Shown one piece after another: positions 60,449-64,000 of a DNA stretch of 64,000 nt. Position 1 is the first letter of the stretch. The number at the start of each line of letters is the position of its first letter. The stretch is taken from positions 1-64,000 of the forward strand of contig NZ_NIUB01000022.1 in assembly GCF_002197815.1 (NCBI RefSeq), given 5' to 3'. The position numbers and the translations under genes were made by a program. Below the pieces are notes generated by a model. It made no database searches. It was not told the origin of the DNA and worked only from the letters and a program-made list of their open reading frames with translations. Source of the DNA: Pseudomonas oleovorans subsp. oleovorans (GTDB taxonomy: Bacteria > Pseudomonadota > Gammaproteobacteria > Pseudomonadales > Pseudomonadaceae).

Positions 60449-60823
60449 ATGAAGGGTAAGGCCGTAAACCGCGTGCTCGTCGGTTTGGCTGTAAGTGCTG
60501 CTGTGTTCGCACAGCACTCTCAGGCATCGACCAAGATCACGCTCGACAAAACAGTTGCCGAGCTGGCTTCGGATGCCGAAATCAAGCGTTACCGTGCGAT
60601 GTTGGAACTGAATCCCATCAAGCCGGTGGTCGATCAGTACCAGGATGCACTCCAGAACTTGGTGGTCGATAAGGAGCCGATGGGCATCGACAACCTGCTT
60701 CTGGCTGCCACTGCCACAGCTAAGGACCGAGACTCGACGAATGTCGGGGCCTGGGGCTACTGCCACACCGCATGCCATGGCGCTTGCCATGGTGCTTGCC
60801 ATGGCTCTCGCGGCTGGAGGTAA
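60449..60823 (+). CDS. Candidate RiPP precursor with Cys-His-X-Ala repeats
   Basis: 124 residues; ATG at 60449 follows AGGAGAAGGGG. A Sec-like signal peptide (VNRVLVGLAVSAAVFAQHSQA) is followed by a helical leader-like region (about 30-95, charged and Leu-rich) and a C-terminal core: residues 105-120 read CHTACHGACHGACHGS, then RGWR. The four units keep exact four-residue spacing, and the DNA repeats as a 12-mer around TGCCATGG. A Cys/His/Gly/Ala-only core after a long leader, next to radical SAM/SPASM genes, is the arrangement of RiPP precursors such as HxsA (His-Xaa-Ser repeats), but the unit here is different. I do not know a named family for it. Confidence 0.7.
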   Translation: MKGKAVNRVLVGLAVSAAVFAQHSQASTKITLDKTVAELASDAEIKRYRAMLELNPIKPVVDQYQDALQNLVVDKEPMGIDNLLLAATATAKDRDSTNVGAWGYCHTACHGACHGACHGSRGWR

Positions 60824-60829
60824 CGAGCT

Positions 60830-62152
60830 ATGACAGCGATTATCGGTGACGCCCTGATGGGGGAAGCCCCCGCCGAGGAAGTGTCGGTACAGCCCGAGCA
60901 ACCGTTCGTGGTTGGTAAAACAGCGTCTGAGTTGGATGCTGTTTTCCAGGCGCAATCCGAGGCTATCAAAGCCGACCCTGGCTTGAAGTTCGAGCGCACT
61001 GTTCACTACGCCTTGGTCGAATGCGACACCGAGTTGCAGCGCATCCCCCTCGATGCACTCTCGCTGGGTTTGAGTGTGCGTGCGAGCCAAGACGACCCTG
61101 ACGCCCTCGACGAAAATTTCATTTTCAGCCTGCTGCTCGCAACAGGCACGCTGAGCCGCTGCACTATCGACGTTGGTCCAAACTGCACTGTTGATCCTCA
61201 GCTCGTCCTGAATGAGGCAGAGGCACAAGGGCTCAATGTCCGCTTGATGCTGCCACCGTCCCCCGAAACGGTTGATGCAGTTGTCAGCTACGTTGATCGC
61301 CTGGAGTCCTACTCGGCGCTATGGCTGAGCATGAGCAGCGGCAATTTCAGCCTTACGCCTCTCGACGGCTATCTCGAATACAAGTTCTCCGTCGCGCTCG
61401 GCCATACCCCGAAGGAAATCACCAACAACCGCGAAATGAAGCTCCTATTCACCGACGAAGTGCCGGTGGAGGTCATGGACTACATCAAGGCTAGGCTCGA
61501 TCAGGTGATTGAGCGCGAGCTGGGCGGTGACGACTTCTTCGTGTCTGAGGCGCAAAAGCTCGGCGGCGCGCTCCGCCTGAAAGAAGCCGAGCTTCGTGAG
61601 GCGCGCAAAAGGATGCTGGAAGAAGAACTGGATGCCAGGACGCCAGTTCCGAACCTCATTCGCGCAACGAGCAAGATGACTGGCCTTTCTATTCCTGATG
61701 CTGCTGGGCTCATCTACGAGTTGAAGAACAGTTTCCACTCTGTTCTGGACAAGTACCTGCCCAAAGAAGCCGACGAGAGCCTTGAGGACTACACCCCGAG
61801 CCGCGCTCAGAAGGCTTTTGCTCACAACCTAGTCAGCGCATTGGGCGGTGCCTTTGGTGGGGCTGATGGCTTACTGGGGGCGTGGGATCAGCTTAGCGCC
61901 AAATCACAGCTCAAGCAGCTGGTTGACTTAGACAGGGGAGCGGTCGAGCCTTCTCCCTCTGCTCGCGGCGCAGCTGAGGTGATAGGCGTGGACGGCAAAG
62001 TTGCGGCTCTGGCGGCAGCCGAGTTTGTTGGCATGCTGGGTTCCATCCTGAAAGCAGGCGGGGCAATCAGCGAGATAGGTCTGGAGAAACCTCAGCCTGT
62101 GGCTGAGCCAGTATCTGTTCAGCCGGCCAGCAACATCATTGCTGTTGGCTGA
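60830..62152 (+). CDS. Unknown protein encoded between RiPP precursor and maturase
   Basis: 440 residues, no signal peptide or membrane segment, ATG six bases after the precursor stop. Residues 1-230 are mixed alpha/beta with LLATGTLSRCTIDVGPNCTVDP; residues 240-290 are a charged helix (RLKEAELREARKRMLEEELDAR); the C-terminal third is Ala/Gly-rich helices ending in a Pro/Val/Gln tail. Family not recognised. Tight coupling to the precursor suggests a dedicated partner: leader-binding protein, scaffold or immunity-like factor. Confidence 0.6.
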   Translation: MTAIIGDALMGEAPAEEVSVQPEQPFVVGKTASELDAVFQAQSEAIKADPGLKFERTVHYALVECDTELQRIPLDALSLGLSVRASQDDPDALDENFIFSLLLATGTLSRCTIDVGPNCTVDPQLVLNEAEAQGLNVRLMLPPSPETVDAVVSYVDRLESYSALWLSMSSGNFSLTPLDGYLEYKFSVALGHTPKEITNNREMKLLFTDEVPVEVMDYIKARLDQVIERELGGDDFFVSEAQKLGGALRLKEAELREARKRMLEEELDARTPVPNLIRATSKMTGLSIPDAAGLIYELKNSFHSVLDKYLPKEADESLEDYTPSRAQKAFAHNLVSALGGAFGGADGLLGAWDQLSAKSQLKQLVDLDRGAVEPSPSARGAAEVIGVDGKVAALAAAEFVGMLGSILKAGGAISEIGLEKPQPVAEPVSVQPASNIIAVG

Positions 62153-62190
62153 CGGTACTGCGCTCGGCTAATCGAGCGCTCCGAGGTGGT

Positions 62191-63252
62191 ATGGACACGA
62201 AAGAGGCAGTTGGCTTCATCAACGTAACTCGGCAATGCAATGTCGATTGCAAGCGCTGTTATTTGACCGAGGCCCACCGGGCTGCGAAAGAGCGCCTGCC
62301 GTTGCCAACCCTTGAGCGCTTCCTGGATTCTGGTTTCTGGCTTGGGAGGCCCGTCACCCTCATATGGGAGGGTGGCGAGCCATCTGTGGTTGGGCAAGCG
62401 GCCATGAAGGCCTATTGCGACACTGCACGCAGCGCCTTGAGTCATGCGCACCAGACCATGGTGACGAATTGCTTTAACGTGTCCAGCTGGCTGATCGATC
62501 TTGCTCACGACGAGTTTGAGGGCAGGGTCGAAACTACATACGCATTCGCCCACAAGTATTCCCTCTCGGGCGATGCAGCTCACTATCAGCGCAAGTTCCT
62601 ATCGGGCCTCAATGCGTTCTGGGATGCAGGGGTCGAATGCCCTGTAAACGTTGAGCTGAACATAGAAACGATTCAGGCCGGTCCAGCAGCACTTGCCGCG
62701 GTCATTCTCGGCTCCAAATGCCGGGTCTGGGAGTTCGACGTTTCGGTAGATTTCCGCTCTTTTTTGTCGGCGCCGGCCTATGCCGCTTCAAGTGTTCCTC
62801 TGCTGCCCCTTACAGCAAGCTACGCGCAAGTCTGGGATTTCTTGATGCGCTTGCAGGCTGAGTGGGGGGCGGCATTCCAAGATCAAGGTATTGTGATTGG
62901 TGCGTTTCACCAGCAAGTCGGGCAGCCAAACAACCAGTTTAACGTTGCTTGCGAGAGCCGCTTCCTGACGCTTAATCCTGACGGGACAGTTACCACAAAC
63001 CCTTTGTACTCCGACCTCGGCGGCACATTCCTAGGGAACGTCAATGAAGGAGGTATGGAGCCCATCCTCTTGTCATCGCGTCGTAAAGCAAGGGTCATGG
63101 CCGACAGGGCGCGCACTACGCCCTGTCGCAACTGCATTCACGCGCATTACTGCAAGGGCGGCCCCTCGCACGTCCCGGTGAGTGACGGTTCAGGCGAATG
63201 CGCAGGTGGACGCTCAATGTGGGACAAGATTCTGGAGCGAAGCTGTGCATAA
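62191..63252 (+). CDS. Radical SAM enzyme 4 with incomplete SPASM cysteines
   Basis: 353 residues. Cys16-x3-Cys20-x2-Cys23 (CNVDCKRC) is intact and WEGGEPS follows. In the SPASM region, ACESRFLTLNPDG is followed by TTNP where enzymes 1-3 have a Cys (NTCP, FNCS, AACT), and CRNCIHAHYCKGG is followed by Pro where they have Cys (GGC or SGC). So two likely cluster ligands are missing. GECAGG is kept. It may hold one auxiliary cluster only, or act as a partner. Start follows GAGGTGG; overlaps the next gene by eight bases. Confidence 0.85.
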   Translation: MDTKEAVGFINVTRQCNVDCKRCYLTEAHRAAKERLPLPTLERFLDSGFWLGRPVTLIWEGGEPSVVGQAAMKAYCDTARSALSHAHQTMVTNCFNVSSWLIDLAHDEFEGRVETTYAFAHKYSLSGDAAHYQRKFLSGLNAFWDAGVECPVNVELNIETIQAGPAALAAVILGSKCRVWEFDVSVDFRSFLSAPAYAASSVPLLPLTASYAQVWDFLMRLQAEWGAAFQDQGIVIGAFHQQVGQPNNQFNVACESRFLTLNPDGTVTTNPLYSDLGGTFLGNVNEGGMEPILLSSRRKARVMADRARTTPCRNCIHAHYCKGGPSHVPVSDGSGECAGGRSMWDKILERSCA

Positions 63253-64000
63253 GGCTCGGACTGTCAATCAAGCAAACGTGAGCATCACCGCAACGAGGTG
63301 GTGTAACAGGCGCTGCACCCACTGCTACATCGATCCGAAAGAGCTGGCCAATCGCTCTTTCATGCAGCCAGAGACTTTCAAGTCAATTTTCCCGCGCATG
63401 CGCGAGTTGCTGGCGCTGGACAAGGGGCTTGAAGAAATCGAGTGGGAGCTGATTGGGGGGGAGATTACCAGCTTGCCGGTCGAGTATTGGCAGGAGAACC
63501 TTCCATTCGCACTGGACCAATGCGCTGACTTCAATAAGGTGCTCAAGACGCCGGGCTCGATCAACGTGCTCTCTAACCTCATCTTCGCTGATGAGAAACG
63601 GCGGAGTGATTACCTTGACCTGTTCGCTAAATATGGCGACAGACAGGAAATGTGCCTGTACACCTCCTGGGAGCCTGAGACTAACCGCTTCGGAAAGAAC
63701 ATGGCTTTGTTCGACCGCTGGAAAGAAACGGTCAGAGAAGCTGGCGTCCGTCAAAAAATTCTAGATGTGATCCTCACGCGGACAGTCGTTGACCTTGGCC
63801 CGGAGTATCTGCTGGAGACTTTCCTGCCGCTTGGGATCAAGGACTTCTCAATCAAGATGATTAGTCCGTTCGGGTCTGGTCGGACATTCTGGCAACCGAA
63901 TATGGTGGAATTCGAGAGGATGAGTGATTACCTCATTCGCCTTTTCGACATGGTGCCCGAGGGCATCACATTCACGCCTGCGGATGAAATGAGCGGTGCG
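63245..64000 (+). CDS. Radical SAM enzyme 5, partial (runs off the window)
   Basis: 252 codons open to the window edge from a GTG that overlaps the previous stop region. Cys20-x3-Cys24-x2-Cys27 (CNRRCTHC) with a Tyr after it, then LIGGEIT where the others have GGEP. It differs from the other four in the middle part (EMCLYTSWEPETNRFGKNM), so it probably belongs to another radical SAM subgroup. The SPASM end, if any, lies beyond the window. It contains the tenth palindrome copy. Confidence 0.85.
   Translation, partial: MHKARTVNQANVSITATRWCNRRCTHCYIDPKELANRSFMQPETFKSIFPRMRELLALDKGLEEIEWELIGGEITSLPVEYWQENLPFALDQCADFNKVLKTPGSINVLSNLIFADEKRRSDYLDLFAKYGDRQEMCLYTSWEPETNRFGKNMALFDRWKETVREAGVRQKILDVILTRTVVDLGPEYLLETFLPLGIKDFSIKMISPFGSGRTFWQPNMVEFERMSDYLIRLFDMVPEGITFTPADEMSGA
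63392..63405. repeat. Window-wide palindrome, copy 10 (one base off)
   Basis: CCGCGCATGCGCGA: the 12-bp core CGCGCATGCGCG is perfect, the last base differs. Inside radical SAM gene 5. Confidence 0.75.

Noticed and set aside
60761..60808. The CHxACH repeats as c-type heme-binding sites (CxxxCH)
   Set aside because: The units overlap, sharing each Cys and His, which leaves no room for separate hemes. The radical SAM neighbours give a better explanation.
60449..60823. Naming the precursor HxsA
   Set aside because: HxsA has His-Xaa-Ser repeats; the unit here is Cys-His-Xaa-Ala, and no HxsD-like gene is seen.
1189..63405. The repeated palindrome as a CRISPR array
   Set aside because: Copies are hundreds to thousands of bases apart, several are inside genes, and no cas genes are present.

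Overview
The window reads as part of a large conjugative-type megaplasmid of a Pseudomonas-like gammaproteobacterium. It is moderately GC-rich and gene-dense, with no rRNA, tRNA or core metabolic genes. It carries a ParA/ParB partition pair, a second lone ParB, a Toprim primase, TraU-, HerA/VirB4- and MOBH-like proteins, a Pil-Chp-type chemosensory operon and a type IVb pilus operon. That combination resembles the pBT2436-type Pseudomonas megaplasmids; this is recognition by gene content, not a database match. Layout: 1-0.3 kb is the 3' end of a TnpB (IS200/IS605-type) element. 0.3-12.6 kb holds mostly unknown cargo: lipoproteins, a degenerate receiver, an exonuclease I homologue and a NADAR-like protein that both seem to have lost catalytic residues, a sigma-70 family factor, a FimV-C-like protein and a TraU-like protein. 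12.6-22.7 kb (minus strand) is one operon for CheY, CheW, MCP, CheR, a 1,832-residue ChpA-type CheA and CheB. 22.8-29.4 kb is the maintenance block: RusA-like nuclease, lone ParB beside a 20-bp palindrome, coiled-coil SPOR-like lipoprotein, ParA and a KorB-like ParB. 30.1-32.6 kb has a small peptide gene, a primase and an XRE/S24-type repressor. 33-43 kb centres on a CobS-like AAA+ ATPase, a CobT-like VWA protein and a DUF3150-like protein, with strong hairpins in almost every intergenic gap. 43-47 kb holds a SprT-like protein, a HerA/VirB4-like ATPase, a lipoprotein and an HD/MOBH-like membrane protein. 47.2-56.9 kb is a type IVb pilus operon (TcpQ/PilL-like, secretin, PilO, a bitopic protein, PilP, PilQ ATPase, PilS, PilR, two more prepilins). 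56.9-64 kb continues without a break into five radical SAM genes, the last cut by the window edge. Between them lie a secreted peptide ending in four Cys-His-X-Ala/Ser units and a 440-residue unknown protein. How they may work together: the chemosensory operon is of the class that controls pili and probably drives the plasmid pilus. The radical SAM/SPASM enzymes and the CHGA-repeat peptide look like a RiPP (ribosomally made, post-translationally modified peptide) pathway joined to the pilus operon; this is the most novel system in the window. A second window-wide signal is the 14-bp palindrome CCGCGCATGCGCGG: nine perfect copies and one near-perfect copy, in and between genes, flanking parAB. 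It behaves like operator or centromere sites of a plasmid-wide DNA-binding protein such as the ParB/KorB-like protein.
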